Positions 19,620-30,700 are shown, counted from the first letter of the stretch. The stretch: DNA of 64,000 nt from Fasciola hepatica (GCA_948099385.1 CANUEZ040000167.1:5307001-5371000); one strand, 5' to 3'. The notes: generated by a model not told the origin, from the sequence alone. Numbers and translations: made by a program.

Positions 19620-19739
19620 CTGTGCCAAAGAGGGGCGGGTTAGGGCGAACCCCTACAGGATGACGACGACAAGCGAGGGTGCAACTGGCTGCACAGCCCA
19701 GATGAACTTGGCGAGACCAAAATGCTAGGATGCTTGACA

Positions 19740-20188
19740 GGAATCAAGTATACAAGCAATGCCCAACTACACTTGTTTTCAGATGCATCAGAAGTAGGCT
19801 ACGGGATAGTGGCTTGCGGCTGCTGAGTAGGCGAAAATGGTGGGCGGCACAGTCAGATAGTATTCGCAAAGGCAAGATTCGCTCCATTTAAGACGGAGTC
19901 CTTTTCGAGGAGATAATGACTGCAGTGGTACTGGCCGTGAAAGCCGCGACGCTGATTAGAAGATGTCGTGATCGGATAAACTGGGAACCAAACTTTTGGA
20001 CGGACGCAGCCACGGTACTACATTACGTAAACAACCTTACCGCTAGCTTTAACAGCTTCTTGGCCAACAGACTCACGATGGTTCACAAGTCGACTAGGAC
20101 CGATCAATGGCACTTTGTGCTATCCGCCAGTAATCCAGCTGACTTCTGCTCAAGGGGCCTAAAAACACTAGAAAAGCTGCGGATGTAA
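19740..20188 (+). pseudogene. D pol, RNase H
   Basis: Blocks LHLFSDASEVGYG (about 19770), IVFAKARFAPFK, VVLAVKAATLI, NFWTDAATVLHYVNN and SASNPADFCSRGL occur in the order seen in element B. Stops interrupt it near 19830 and 19915. It would remove RNA from the cDNA hybrid. Confidence 0.88.
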
Positions 20189-20281
20189 GCAATGGGACCA
20201 GACTCCCCAACTGCATCTAAAGAGATGTGACCAACTCTAATAACACATAAACCTGATGATTGCGATATCAAGACCAAAAGA

Positions 20282-21297
20282 TTGATACTGGCCTTTAACT
20301 CCAAGGGAAGCGTAATCCTAACAGAAAAACTGTGCCACTTCCTCGACTGGATAAAAATGCTAAGAGCCGTAGTCTGGTGGGCGCGATGCAGAGTGCTCCT
20401 ATTGATCTTGAAAGGCACACGACCACAGAACACATTAAATGTGGGGACGATACTACCGGGCGAGCTGAACTATGCCGAACCCGAATTCCTACGCCTACTA
20501 CAACTAGACGCCCTACCGTTCGAGACCCGTGAGCCAGCCACGACAGGTGATAGCACCAAAGGAAGCGGGCTGTTGTACAGCAGTATTGGAAGACTAAACC
20601 CTATCCGAGCCAACGGACTACTGATAGTTGGAGGACGGCTAACGAATTCAAACCTAGAGTACAAAAGAAGATACCCCTGATGGTTCCTGGTGGCCACTAC
20701 ATAACGAGATCCCTGATAGACCACGTACATCGAGAAGAGAGACACGCCGGTTTGAACCGCTTGTTGAACAATATACGTCGACGTTTTTGGGTGAAAAAGG
20801 GACCAGTGACGGTCGAGCGAGTCATAGGCAACTGCGTCACTTGTTGTCGCCGGGGAGCGGTGGCAAGTCAACAAAAAATGTCCCCCCTTCCAGCCGTGAG
20901 AGTTCAACCGGGATGGTGCCCGTTCGTGGAAATTGGCGTCTACTGCTTTGGCCGGTTACTAGTACGAGAGCAAAAGAGCACCCAAAGGAGGTATGGCTGC
21001 CTGATAACATGTATACAGTCCAGAGCAGTCCATCTCGAAGTAGTTCATAACATGACCACCGATTCATTTCTGATGGCCTTCCAAGGGCTCATCGCGAGGA
21101 AGGGAGTCCCCAAAAATGTATACTCAGAGAGGGGCTCGAACTTCGTTGGAGCTCATAAGGAGGAACGGTGGAACCGCCTGGACCACGCCAAAATACAAAA
21201 CAAGACCGCGGCAAAGGGGATAGAATGGCACCTCAACCCACCTTATGCCAGTCATCACGGTGGCTTTTGGGAAAGGCCGATACGATCGACTAGGTAA
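20282..21297 (+). pseudogene. D pol, integrase
   Basis: After a linker (RLNPIRANGLLIVGGRLTNS) come the zinc-binding H2C2 part (HVHREERHAG ... CVTCCRR) and the core (AVHLEVVHNMTTDSF). Compared with element B, the first catalytic region reads GVYCFG where Asp is expected. The second reads YSERGSNF where YSDNGSNF is expected. The third, GGFWER, keeps its Glu. The enzyme would be inactive even without the stop after 21297. Confidence 0.88.
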
Positions 21298-21358
21298 ATA
21301 CTCACAGCCCTGACCTCACAACAAACCCTCGGGGACTAGAGGGTAACTACTTTACTAA

Positions 21359-21730
21359 CGAAAGTAGAATGTATACTGAACTACAGACCCCTGGTGCCGA
21401 TCGCCCCAGGCCCGGAAGGCGAACGGGCTCTCACTCCCAGCGACTTGTTATTATTGCGGTCAAACGTAGGAGCAATCACACCGGAAAACTCTACGTGGAG
21501 CGCACAACATAAGATGGAAACAAATGAACCACTTGGCACAGGTTTTCTGGAAACGATGGACGAGGGAGTACTTACCGACCCTGCTGCTTCGGCAAAAGTG
21601 GATCTCCAAAGTGAGATCGTTCAGACGTGACGATTGGGGCGATCAAGGACTGCCTTACAGAAATCGATGGCTTCCTGCTCACAATGGTGGTGAGAACGAT
21701 CGAAGGAGAGGTATTGTGAGATATCCGTAA
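21359..21730 (+). pseudogene. D pol, C-terminal DUF5641-like segment
   Basis: Two frames together resemble the last part of element B: ERALTPSDLLLLRSN, then LAQVFWKRWTREYLPTLLLRQKW. The VGDVV-like block is no longer clear. This segment normally follows the integrase core in BEL/Pao. Confidence 0.75.
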
Positions 21731-22491
21731 GATAAGCTTGCTTAGAGGTGACAATGGTGAGGACGAAGTTGACGCTGCATATCAAACTAAAACCAAGTCT
21801 ACTGATACCAAACGAAGCTGAATTTGTTTATTCATCCCTCATGCGTTCTCCTGTAGGTCTCAACCCCTCACACAGTCTTTGAAGTATGTTTGTGTCTAAT
21901 TTTGTACAGTGTTCATGGTCTACAATGGAGTTGGTTGTCGAAACCTCAATTTAGCACACAACACGACACTGTCTGTGAAGTAGCGGGAAATCTCGAACAA
22001 GCACTTTTTGACCGTTTGTAGAAATGTTTTCCGGGCCCTCCTATTTGTAATATTATTCAACCTGCGTCCAAGTGGAAATAAGTTTTGAGCCAAGCACACT
22101 TCTAATGCGATACCACCACAATTTGAGCCCCTGATGTTCGAGTATCCTGTAGCCATTTCAACTCTTCATTGAGAATTCTCAGTCTTCATATTACCACGTA
22201 CTTTACTCTTACTCGGAAAGCCTTCCTCTACATTCCTCAACCGGTCTACGCATCTCGATTCCATCGAAGGACTTTTTCGTATATGGATAATGTCCTTTCA
22301 TCCTAGGATACCAAGGGATGGAGCATAACCCTTAGAAAAACTGCAAGCTTGTCTGCGACTGGCCAACAATTGATGAAGCCCTTGGCGACCTACGTATTAG
22401 CTGACTTTAGGGTCCAGGTAAGTTGGGGCGAATCAGTACCCCTATTCACTCCTTGGATGTTGACCGTTTCATGGGAGGATTTGGTGGGCGC
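21731..22491 (+). other. D 3' non-coding region with a probable minus-strand LINE tail
   Basis: It ends in the purine-rich primer site GGGAGGATTTGGTGGGCG before the LTR. Within it, about 21820-22200 reads on the minus strand like a LINE C-terminus (ITNRRARKTFLQTV) followed by an end like GATGAATAAACAAATTCA, similar to the LINE end at 31535-31560. Confidence 0.5.
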
Positions 22492-22875
22492 TGTAACATA
22501 CCTGCGCGTAAATCCTTCCTAGCAGTTGTCATACAGTTGTACTGCTGAGACTATGCTCTTTACCTTATTGACCCCCGAACAAGTACAGGATGCATCAATC
22601 ACTACACTTCAACATTTGCTTATAGTTTGCTCACACGAAGTGGCATAATTTTGATTCCAATTTGGACTGCCGTGAAGGTGGTACTTAATATTGACATTTG
22701 TTGAACTCTGTTCCTCTCTGCTAGAGGTTGTGGCCGTACAGTTGAGGTTTGTACATATTTATATGCGTATAACTTGTAAATCCAGTGCCGTAGAAGCTAC
22801 GAATAAATCTTGTTCTGGTTTTGGGATTCGTTTTGAATTGGCTACGCGTCACTGACAGTCGGAATAACTGTTACA
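22492..22875 (+). repeat. Right LTR of BEL/Pao element D
   Basis: It begins TGTAACATACC right after the polypurine tract and ends GGAATAACTGTTACA, an end also seen in the H LTR (GGAATAAACTTTACA). It matches the left LTR at 2498-2833 but has about 48 extra bases. The following sequence is a LINE fragment. Confidence 0.8.
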
Positions 22876-23902
22876 ATGACACCACTCCCCCGTTTTCCGG
22901 CTTTGAGCCCTAGGTGCTCTGCTGGCCCGCCACGGCATCACTCCCTTCCCGTGAATTCTGCATAAGGAGCAAAAGCGTTTTTGAGCAAAGAAGGATATAC
23001 CCTGAATGCTGTCCATTTTTCTTCCACACATTATCAACGTGGGTCTAATATCACTGCCTAGGCGGAAACTACAAGGGGCTACCCACCAAGATTTTAAAGC
23101 ACCTTCCAAGTTTGTGGCGTACCCTGCTCTTCACAACTTGGTAGTTCCAATGGATCACCACATGGTAGCTTCTTCCTAAGGGTTCTGATACACGTAGGCT
23201 CTAAATATTCCCGGTGTGTCCGGTGATCATCAGGTCCATTAGCCTGGGAGTCTACCCTCCGCTCCACCTGGTTGATCGTGGGACGTGGTGGACAGCTGCC
23301 TACTCCAGTACGAAGTCGAGCAGTCTGAAAAGGCATTCATCTCCAGCTGCCCACCAATTCGCGCAGTCTATCTCGGGGACACTGAAGTCCCAGAAGACTA
23401 TGAGTTTGTCTGCTCCGGCTACGGTGCGGTGAAGGATGATCGGCAGAGGGGCTTCAGTGTACACAGGCAACACGTGCTTCGGCTTGGTGTATCTCCAAGT
23501 CACAAAAGACAGCCATTGTTTTTGAAGTAGTGCTTTCCCCGGCTATCTGCCCTTTGTGTCTGCCACTATCATCACGACAACCCACCGTCCTTGCTATCCA
23601 CCCTATCGGCTCGACGAATGTGGTCGCAAGAAGGGAATAAGGCTGCGGTTTCATCCCCGGCTTTAAGCCAGGTTCTGGTGAAGGCCATGCAGTCAGCAAA
23701 GGAAGTGTCTGCTGCCAGTTTGAGCCGCTTATCGCCAAAGCTGCGTGCTTAGGCGTATGATACTACTTGGTTTCCCACCAGTCGTGTGCTATTTGCGAGT
23801 TAGTAAGGGTGAAAATGGGAAACCAGTGCCCGGTGCCAGCCTATTTTTTGGCAACGTGGGGCAAGATTCTGTTCGGCCCTCAACTCGTTCCTCATGGCCG
23901 GG
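22876..23902 (-). pseudogene. CR1-like LINE endonuclease and linker remnant
   Basis: On the minus strand the order is FTRTWLKAGDET (APE block, normally with Glu at the third position), CDHIRRADRVDSKDGG, then VFWDFSVPEIDCANWW (normally GDFN.P..DW), FRLLDFVLE and RSTRWSGG, DLMITGHTGNI. A linker follows (KNAFAPYAEFTGRES). This is the AP-endonuclease that nicks target DNA for LINE insertion. Frameshifts and stops abound. It continues at 29094 beyond the BEL insertion, and is bounded on the left by the D LTR. Confidence 0.75.
23043..23797 (+). repeat. 755-bp inverted repeat, arm 1 (native LINE sequence)
   Basis: It is the reverse complement of 24976-25730 with a single difference noticed (near 23343). 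The arm runs in register with the surrounding LINE, so it is the source copy. Its ends are at GTCTAATATC (left) and ATTTGCG (right). Confidence 0.92.
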
Positions 23903-24260
23903 TGTAAAGAACGAATACTAGAAATCCTTCCAAGTTTTCTGCGTGCTCTGTGAATTTGGCTTATTTGACATTATTTTGAAAAGCTCGCCCATACACCACA
24001 CGTTCTCACGTTTGTTTTTCCATGTGAAACATTTGAATTTGGCCTTGAACCGTTTCTGATTGTCGTGCTTGAACCACGGGGCTTTGAACCTTTGGGCTTT
24101 ACTGCGAAGTCTATTTGACCGCATAATTGAGGCCTGTATATACTCGAACCTTTTGTGAATATCAATTTAGTACCGTAGAAACTACGAATCAATCTTGTTC
24201 CGGTATTGGGATTCGTTTGAACTGGCTGCCCTTTGCTCGATTTGCGAGGATTGACTTGCA
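23903..24260 (+). repeat. Left LTR of element F
   Basis: This 358-bp LTR starts TGTAAAGAACG and ends TTGACTTGCA. Its last ~170 bp are nearly identical to the end of the LTR at 28483-29093. It belongs to the same family as 12241-12599. Confidence 0.88.
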
Positions 24261-24975
24261 GTACTCAAGCGGAACCTGGACAAGAAAACTCATTGGAAGT
24301 GCCCAGACGAGGAAGCATGAACTTTGTAAGACAACAAGAAATAACTCGGCGAGTCTCTGAAGATGGTTTGGGTGTTGTTGCTTCTCTCGATAATGCCTAG
24401 CGTACAAGGTAAGTAAGTAACAGGTCATATATTCCTAGTAGCGATGAGTTTGCTGATAATAGCTTTTATAGAATTAGAGTGATGGAATTAGAGAGCGAGC
24501 TGAAGCTAGCCAGAAAGAGGGAACTGGTCTCAGAGAGTCAGCGGTAAGTCCATGTAGTTCATGATATCAACATCGAAATGGCACTGTAGTCGACGATCGT
24601 AAGCCCTTGAGGCCGCCTGAAATTACCGAGGTTTTCGCATTCGACCTGCCGAGAGTGGAGCTATCCCATTTTGACGGGCACCCCGAGGAATGCAGTATAT
24701 TCATGAAGCAATTCAAAACTTTTGTTGAGTGCAAAGTTGCAGATCCTGGTCAAAGGTTTTTGTATTTATTACATTACTGTCGTGGGAGAGCCAAAAGTGC
24801 TATCGAAGGCTGCGCCATGCTTGATCCATCAGTGGGCTACATCAGGGCACGCAGAATCCTGAAAGATTTGTTTGGACAGCCATTCAAGTTGGCTAGAAGC
24901 CTGATTGATGGTGTTTTATTGGGGGCGAAAAGCACTGATGGCAAGGCTGAATTACTGTCAAGTCCAGTTATAACC
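24261..24975 (+). pseudogene. Element F gag, truncated
   Basis: After a leader with stops, an open frame from 24607 encodes VELSHFDGHPEECSIFMKQF, FLYLLHYCRGRAK, GCAMLDP and ILKDLFGQPFKLAR, very like 12944-13320. It ends where the copied LINE patch starts at about 24976, so the rest of gag and the protease are lost. Confidence 0.85.
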
Positions 24976-25730
24976 CGCAAATAGCACACGACTGGTGGGA
25001 AACCAAGTAGTATCATACGCCTAAGCACGCAGCTTTGGCGATAAGCGGCTCAAACTGGCAGCAGACACTTCCTTTGCTGACTGCATGGCCTTCACCAGAA
25101 CCTGGCTTAAAGCCGGGGATGAAACCGCAGCCTTATTCCCTTCTTGCGACCACATTCGTCGAGCCGATAGGGTGGATAGCAAGGACGGTGGGTTGTCGTG
25201 ATGATAGTGGCAGACACAAAGGGCAGATAGCCGGGGAAAGCACTACTTCAAAAACAATGGCTGTCTTTTGTGACTTGGAGATACACCAAGCCGAAGCACG
25301 TGTTGCCTGTGTACACTGAAGCCCCTCTGCCGATCATCCTTCACCGCACCGTAGCCGGAGCAGACAAACTCATAGTCTTCTGGGACTTCAGTGTCCCCGA
25401 GATAGACTGCGCGAATTGGTGGGCAGCTGGGGATGAATGCCTTTTCAGACTGCTCGACTTCGTACTGGAGTAGGCAGCTGTCCACCACGTCCCACGATCA
25501 ACCAGGTGGAGCGGAGGGTAGACTCCCAGGCTAATGGACCTGATGATCACCGGACACACCGGGAATATTTAGAGCCTACGTGTATCAGAACCCTTAGGAA
25601 GAAGCTACCATGTGGTGATCCATTGGAACTACCAAGTTGTGAAGAGCAGGGTACGCCACAAACTTGGAAGGTGCTTTAAAATCTTGGTGGGTAGCCCCTT
25701 GTAGTTTCCGCCTAGGCAGTGATATTAGAC
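24976..25730 (-). repeat. 755-bp inverted repeat, arm 2 (copied LINE endonuclease patch)
   Basis: It is a near-exact reverse complement of 23043-23797, lying 1178 bp away inside element F. It carries the LINE endonuclease fragment on the plus strand (VFWDFSVPEIDCANWW near 25375). The right end AGAC (25727-25730) is shared with the next copied patch. Confidence 0.92.
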
Positions 25731-26840
25731 GGACAGTATACATCCACTTCAAACTGGTTCGCTTCCCGTACAGTTTGAGGTCACTAACAGAAAGCTCACT
25801 ACACTTCCGATAGTGCCACTGCCCGCATATGTCGCAAGACATTCCGTCCTTTTCGCCCCATCATGGCACTTTGGGATGCCCAACTTGGACACAGGGATTT
25901 CTGCCGAAGTGTGATTTTCCATTCTTGGAGTTATTGAAGTTCAAGTTCTGAGATGGTTGCTAACAAGGCTTCAAGAGAAGAGGAAATGGTCGGACTCTGG
26001 GTACGCCCCAGCGATGAAGACAAATTACACAATGGCTTACATTGTGGGTGAGATCACGGGTTGCATAGGTCCTACGGGCTAACCTTACTTCCCATCTCGT
26101 AATCTCTGTTCTCCTGACTCCCCGTCTGGATCGGAACTTGGAACCTTATCACAAGGTTTTTCGGACCAGCGTCAGTTGGTCTTTCTCGTGATGTTCTTTT
26201 TCGAAAAAACTCAAGCTCCAGGCAGCTTCACCTCTCAGTGGCTCGGAGGTTCGTCTCAACCCTTCACCTTTTGGCACAGCGACTTCAGCAAGCACTTTTC
26301 TGTTAGTGGCCATTGTGAAACGAATCCCAAGGGACCATGGAGGCTTGAAACTGATAGTAGGAATACTCTCCGTGTGGCTGGTTGCTTGGGTGGGTCCAGA
26401 TTGAATACAAATTTGTTTCCTTTGGAATTATATCGAATTCGAAGCACGGTCTCTATTAGTGAAGAAGATCTCAAGAGCTCTCTGGAGCACTCAATTTTCT
26501 GGGACTCCGGAATAACACAGAGAACCTCACGGCTGTTTGAAATCCAATTTTTTAAGGATGAACTCTCCTGCCTTCACCGTGGTGGCCGGTTAGGCCACAT
26601 ATGGAACTGCAGCAAGCGGGTCGCCAGAGTAAACCGGAAAGTCCTTCATATAGAACTAGCTCACTGCTCTTCTGACAGATTGCTGATGCCGCCGGAAAGC
26701 TTAGGGGTTTCCTTGAGGGCGAGGTCAGCTACGAAATGGATGATACACTTTTTAAGGGATGGAGCGTCTGCCTGCACCCGTCCGGTTTACTGTCTGCGTC
26801 CTTTTTGTGCCACCAGAGAAGGAGGGAAGATTCCTTACTT
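25727..26840 (-). repeat. 1114-bp inverted copy of 48409-49522
   Basis: It reads as the reverse complement of 48409-49522 throughout the stretches compared. It contains, on the minus strand, decayed BEL RT sequence of element H (the connection-domain block NLDPPKQPATRR) and the start of the LINE PHD-like finger (CDICGQWHYRKC). Open frames on the plus strand here are shadows. Similarity stops sharply at both ends. Confidence 0.92.
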
Positions 26841-27004
26841 CTAGCTTGAGCCAGGAATTAACTGAGAGCGAGCACTCATCGCTAAAGGACGGAACGGTTT
26901 TAATCATATATACGCAAATTGTGTGTAGTAAAATGGCACAATCTAGTTAGGAAGGGGGACAAATGAGTGGAGCATACCCAAGGTATATATTATATATATA
27001 CTGC
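26841..27004. other. Short unassigned filler with a TA tract
   Basis: It lies between the copied patch and the resumed BEL sequence. It holds an AT-rich stretch ending in a TATATA run at about 26985-27000. No similarity to the rest of the window was noticed. Confidence 0.4.
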
Positions 27005-28482
27005 ATATTGAATTCAACTGTCCATTCCAGGAAAATGAATTTTACTCAAAAGAAGATCAGTCGGTGCTTTCAATGGTGAATTCAAAGACAGAATGTCACG
27101 ATGGTCAAAACGAAGTTGCTATACCCAAGCGACCACCGTCAAGTCACCTATCAAGAAATGTAGAAGTTTCCCGGGGCATTTGAAATATCTCAAAAAAGGA
27201 CACTTCCGAGAAGCCCAGTTGAAAGATGAACACCAGCAGCTCGGAATGAGCCGACCTAGTGGCAGTGCACGGTCCCTGGGTGGAACTGCATGGCCGGCGG
27301 CGAAGCAAAGCACCCTTTGCCAAAACAAAAATTGCTGAGCTGAAGTCGATACCCTTGAATGAACTCAAAATGGCTGCACTGGTATTGGGTTTTAAGGTTG
27401 CAGTAATGCTAAAACAGAACTGTACCACCAACGAACTGGGCCTTACATATTGGACAGATCCTACAGTTTTGCAACACCGCAGTAAACAGAAGAAAAGAAG
27501 GGCGTGTCCGAAACATCAGAGTAAATCCGCTCGTAGCAGGAAAAAACGATGAAAATGATGATGATACCAGCTCGAATCTGCACACAAAGGACAAAATGGC
27601 TTGCAGCTTGCCTGGCGCCGAGTTATTCAGCATTTCATTCCATTTCACGCTCTACGACTATTCAGCTGAACCCATTTTTCCTGAACAGTTGCAAAATGTA
27701 CTGAGTTCCAGCTTTCATCCAGTGTGCACAGAGGTTATGAGGAAAAACCCACCAAGATTTCTCTTAAACAGTTCAAGTGAGGCTTATTAGCTGTAAGCAC
27801 ATTGTGAAACTATTCCTGCTTTTGAAGAATAACATTCATTCACAAGTTATGCAATACTGTTTGTCACATATTTTGTACACAGAAAAGCTGAACTACTCTG
27901 ATAGGTGTTAGTATTCGATCAATTTTCGTGTTCATGTGTGTTTCAATACTGTTCGCCGTACACTCGTTTTCGAAGCTTACTTATAGTCAGGAACTGGTTT
28001 CCAGTTCTTTCAGAAAATTCGGCGTGTTAATTTTGTGTAATTCGACCGTTTTGTGACCTTTTAATTGCAAGCGATAACCCATTGTCACTTTAGCTTTGAG
28101 TCTACGTTCAACCTCTGCGCTCATATTTGTAAACGAACTTAGTTTAATCTGTGGCTGCAATAGGTTACTGCTTAAGATACGTAGACTAAGCTCGTGCAGC
28201 GAAAGGTTTACCCTGGAATGCCTTCATTCTGCTCTTGCCTCCAACAGTGTGCGCAGATCTTCAGATGAATATGTCAATCTCAAGCTGTGCAGAGGGATTT
28301 GGAATTGATTCCTTACGGATTTTGCTAACGATGACTAGGGCGGAAACCTGTTTTACGCGCAGCTCACACAGAAAGTTAGTAACCACAGGAGCTGACAATA
28401 AGTTAAAGGTAGGTAGGGTGAGAATCACGACTCCATCCTGAACCTCAGACAGCTGTTTTCGCGAAAGGACTATGGCCGGCGG
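27005..28482 (+). pseudogene. Element F pol linker, RNase H remnant and 3' non-coding region
   Basis: It is homologous to 14530-15980. Linker VAIPKRPPSSHLSR is followed, with no RT in between, by RNase H-like VHGPWVELHG, APFAKTKIAELKSI and YWTDPTV. A degraded Lys/Arg-rich tail and a ~0.85-kb non-coding end with a polypurine-like GGACTATGGCCGGCGG complete it. The same RT deletion as in 12600-15980 is present. Confidence 0.82.
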
Positions 28483-29093
28483 TGTGAAGAACAAAGTTTT
28501 CTACGTGCTCTGTGAATTTGGCTTATTTGACATTATTTTGAAAAGCTCGTCCATACACCACACGTTCTCACGTTTGTTTTTCCATGTGAAACATTTGAAT
28601 TTGGCCTTGAACCGTTTCTGATTGTCGTGCTTGAAATGTGGCGCGGGAACATTGTAAATATGGCTGCTTATCTCCTTAAGATATACATCCGTTGACCCTA
28701 CTGTACATAAGTCCCATACTCCTAATTCTTCCTTCCTGTTTCAGAAACAACCGTGAATATAGTGGACGAAAATCCTGATCACCCTCTTGAAGACTCAGTT
28801 GACTAGTAAATATTTTCATACCCTTATATCTGACGTATCACTGTACTAGGTGCCACATAATATAGACTGACTCATTGTGAACTGGACTTCTGTGTATACT
28901 ACAGAACCACGGGGCTTTGAACCTTTGGGCTTTACTGCGAAGTCTATTTGACCGCATAATTGAGGCCTGTATATACTCGAACCTTTTGTGAATATCAATT
29001 TAGCACCGTAGAAACTACGAAGCAATCTTGTTCCGGTATTGGGATTCGTTTGAACTGGCTGCGCGTTGCTCTATTTGTGAGAATTGACTCACA
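28483..29093 (+). repeat. Right LTR of element F, split by a smaller LTR-like insertion
   Basis: It begins TGTGAAGAAC with a short deletion relative to other family LTRs, is interrupted at 28637-28903, resumes at 28908 and ends TTGACTCACA. Without the insertion it is about 340 bp. It is the partner of 23903-24260. Confidence 0.85.
28637..28903 (+). mobile_element. 267-bp solo-LTR-like insertion
   Basis: It interrupts a BEL LTR whose intact form reads through (GCTTGAACCACGG at 24067). The insertion starts TG and ends CA, flanked by GAAA (28633-28636) and GAAC (28904-28907), a likely 4-bp target duplication with one mismatch. It has a CTGTTTCAG splice-acceptor-like site followed by a 20-codon frame ending VDENPDHPLEDSVD and a stop. 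Family unknown: a Ty3-type solo LTR or a captured exon are both possible. Confidence 0.6.
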
Positions 29094-30700
29094 CTGGGAA
29101 TGAAGTGCTTTGTTGGTTTTCTGGACCTCCCGTAGGGAAAGGGATAAACTGCCGATCTGGCGAGGTTGTTATGCAGTTGTCAGTGCTGCTACGGAGCTGA
29201 CGACGTTTCTCATGTTGGGCCTTGTTCACACCGGTAGAATCTTGCCGGCCAGCCGATTTATCTGCCTCCAATGCAAACTTTTCATTGGTGGTGGCTCTTA
29301 CATGTTCCGCTGAAGCTTAGAACGTATCCCTTGCCCTTGGGTTTGCAAACTCGATGAGCATCGGTCTGGGGGGTCCTTGGTCATCCCCAACAAGCTTCCG
29401 CTTACCTGGGATATAAACTGTCTATAGTGGGTGTTACAGTGTCCAACGTCTCTCTGATTGCCTCCAGTGCTTCCTCTCCTTGCTAACTTTTCGATGCTTT
29501 TGGGACGTTCCCCTCCCATGGTCTTCATGCAACTTATTGCTACCGACAATGTTTGATGTAGAGCTGGGTTTTGGGGATTTTTCGATGGCCGTATCATCTC
29601 TAAGGAGCCGTAGCAGTTCATGACTACTAGTCTGCCTGAAATTGTGGCTGCTGGAAGTTCAAACTTGCTGACTTTAAGGCAGTTCCAGAAAGCCCTTCTA
29701 AGGCATTAGTGTTCATCCTGCAATTTGGATATTCTGAGGAACAACCAAACACATTTTCGGCGATACCAGCTGCAACTGATATCGCACCCTTTCCCCCTCT
29801 CTTTCGTGAGAGCCTTTGGCATTCTAACCGGTGGAATTAGCTTTTGCCTGCTTGAAAGTGCTGTTGCTCACAAGTTCTGGTCTCGGGCACATTCCAGCAG
29901 ACAGTGAAACACCCTAGACGGTGAACAACGAGAATTCTTGGCAATCCTGTCAACGCGCCACTCTAAAGGGAGCCAATTAATAATGCATTGCTATTTCACA
30001 ATTCAGATGGTAAGGAGCATCAACAAGGGTTGTAGAAGACTCACCAGCAACTTTTTTCGTCACTGATTTCCACAGACCTTTCGAGCAGAACCGAATCTCC
30101 TCCGTGTTCCGTAGGCTTCAACATCCAGGTTTTCGCATAAGTTTAATGGCTTGGACCTTTTGTTTCCCTTTGATGCACACGGATGGATTTCTAAGGTTGG
30201 AACGAATTTCGTGCGACTCCGGCAATTCTCTTGTTCCCGTTCCGAGATACTTGTTACCAGATCGATCGCCATAAAGGATCATGTCGCGGCTTTCATTCCT
30301 CAATAACTCTTTATCCTTCGTGGTAGGAGCCGGGAGTGTCTGTCGTGTAAACCTCCTCACCACACATCAGCGAAGCAGACTCTGGTCTGAGTCACCATTC
30401 ACTATCTCCCCAAAATTACGTCTAGCGGTTGCTTGAGCGATATGTCTTTAGGCTCTTCCACTACTTCGGCCGACAGCGTGTTCCACAGACCAATCACCCT
30501 CCGAGATAGTCTGTACACCAGTAGTAGGGCCTGCCGACGGCTGCTTCTTTGGGGTAGGCAAGTGTATCATCCTGCTACTGTGGCCGCAGGGAAGGAGTTC
30601 TGCGCGTAGCTCTGGCCCGAATTCATCCAGGGTGATAGATGTGGTAAGGACCAAGTCTCCCTGGACCCTCATATTCGCCACTCGAAACAACCCGGTAATC
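29094..30700 (-). pseudogene. CR1-like LINE 5' portion (ORF1-like region), broken
   Basis: On the minus strand the sequence contains RKLVGDDQGPPRPMLIEFAN (around 29340-29420). Further upstream are SVCIKGKQKVQAIKLMRK and CSSEYPNCRMNT, in different frames. These look like the N-terminal region that precedes the endonuclease in this LINE type. It is continuous with 22876-23902 across element F, so this is one LINE of about 2.6 kb remaining. Exact domain limits cannot be set. Confidence 0.55.

Larger units (their letters stand above)
23903..29093 (+). mobile_element. Element F: RT-less BEL derivative inserted in a LINE, with a replaced middle
   Basis: It has LTRs at 23903-24260 and 28483-29093, flanked by CCGGG (23898-23902) and CTGGG (29094-29098), a 5-bp target duplication with one mismatch. 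The LINE reads through from one side to the other. Between gag (to 24975) and the pol linker (from about 27005), the expected ~1.2 kb is replaced by 2.03 kb made mainly of two inverted copies of other loci. Confidence 0.85.

Noticed and set aside
2498..22875. Target duplication for element D
   Set aside because: Left flank (CAGGTC) and right flank (ATGAC) do not match, so none is claimed.
26176..26844. 222-codon open frame on the plus strand, repeated on the minus strand at 48276-49073
   Set aside because: It is antisense to decayed BEL RT and a LINE 5' region. The identity of the two frames comes from the inverted DNA duplication, not from protein conservation.
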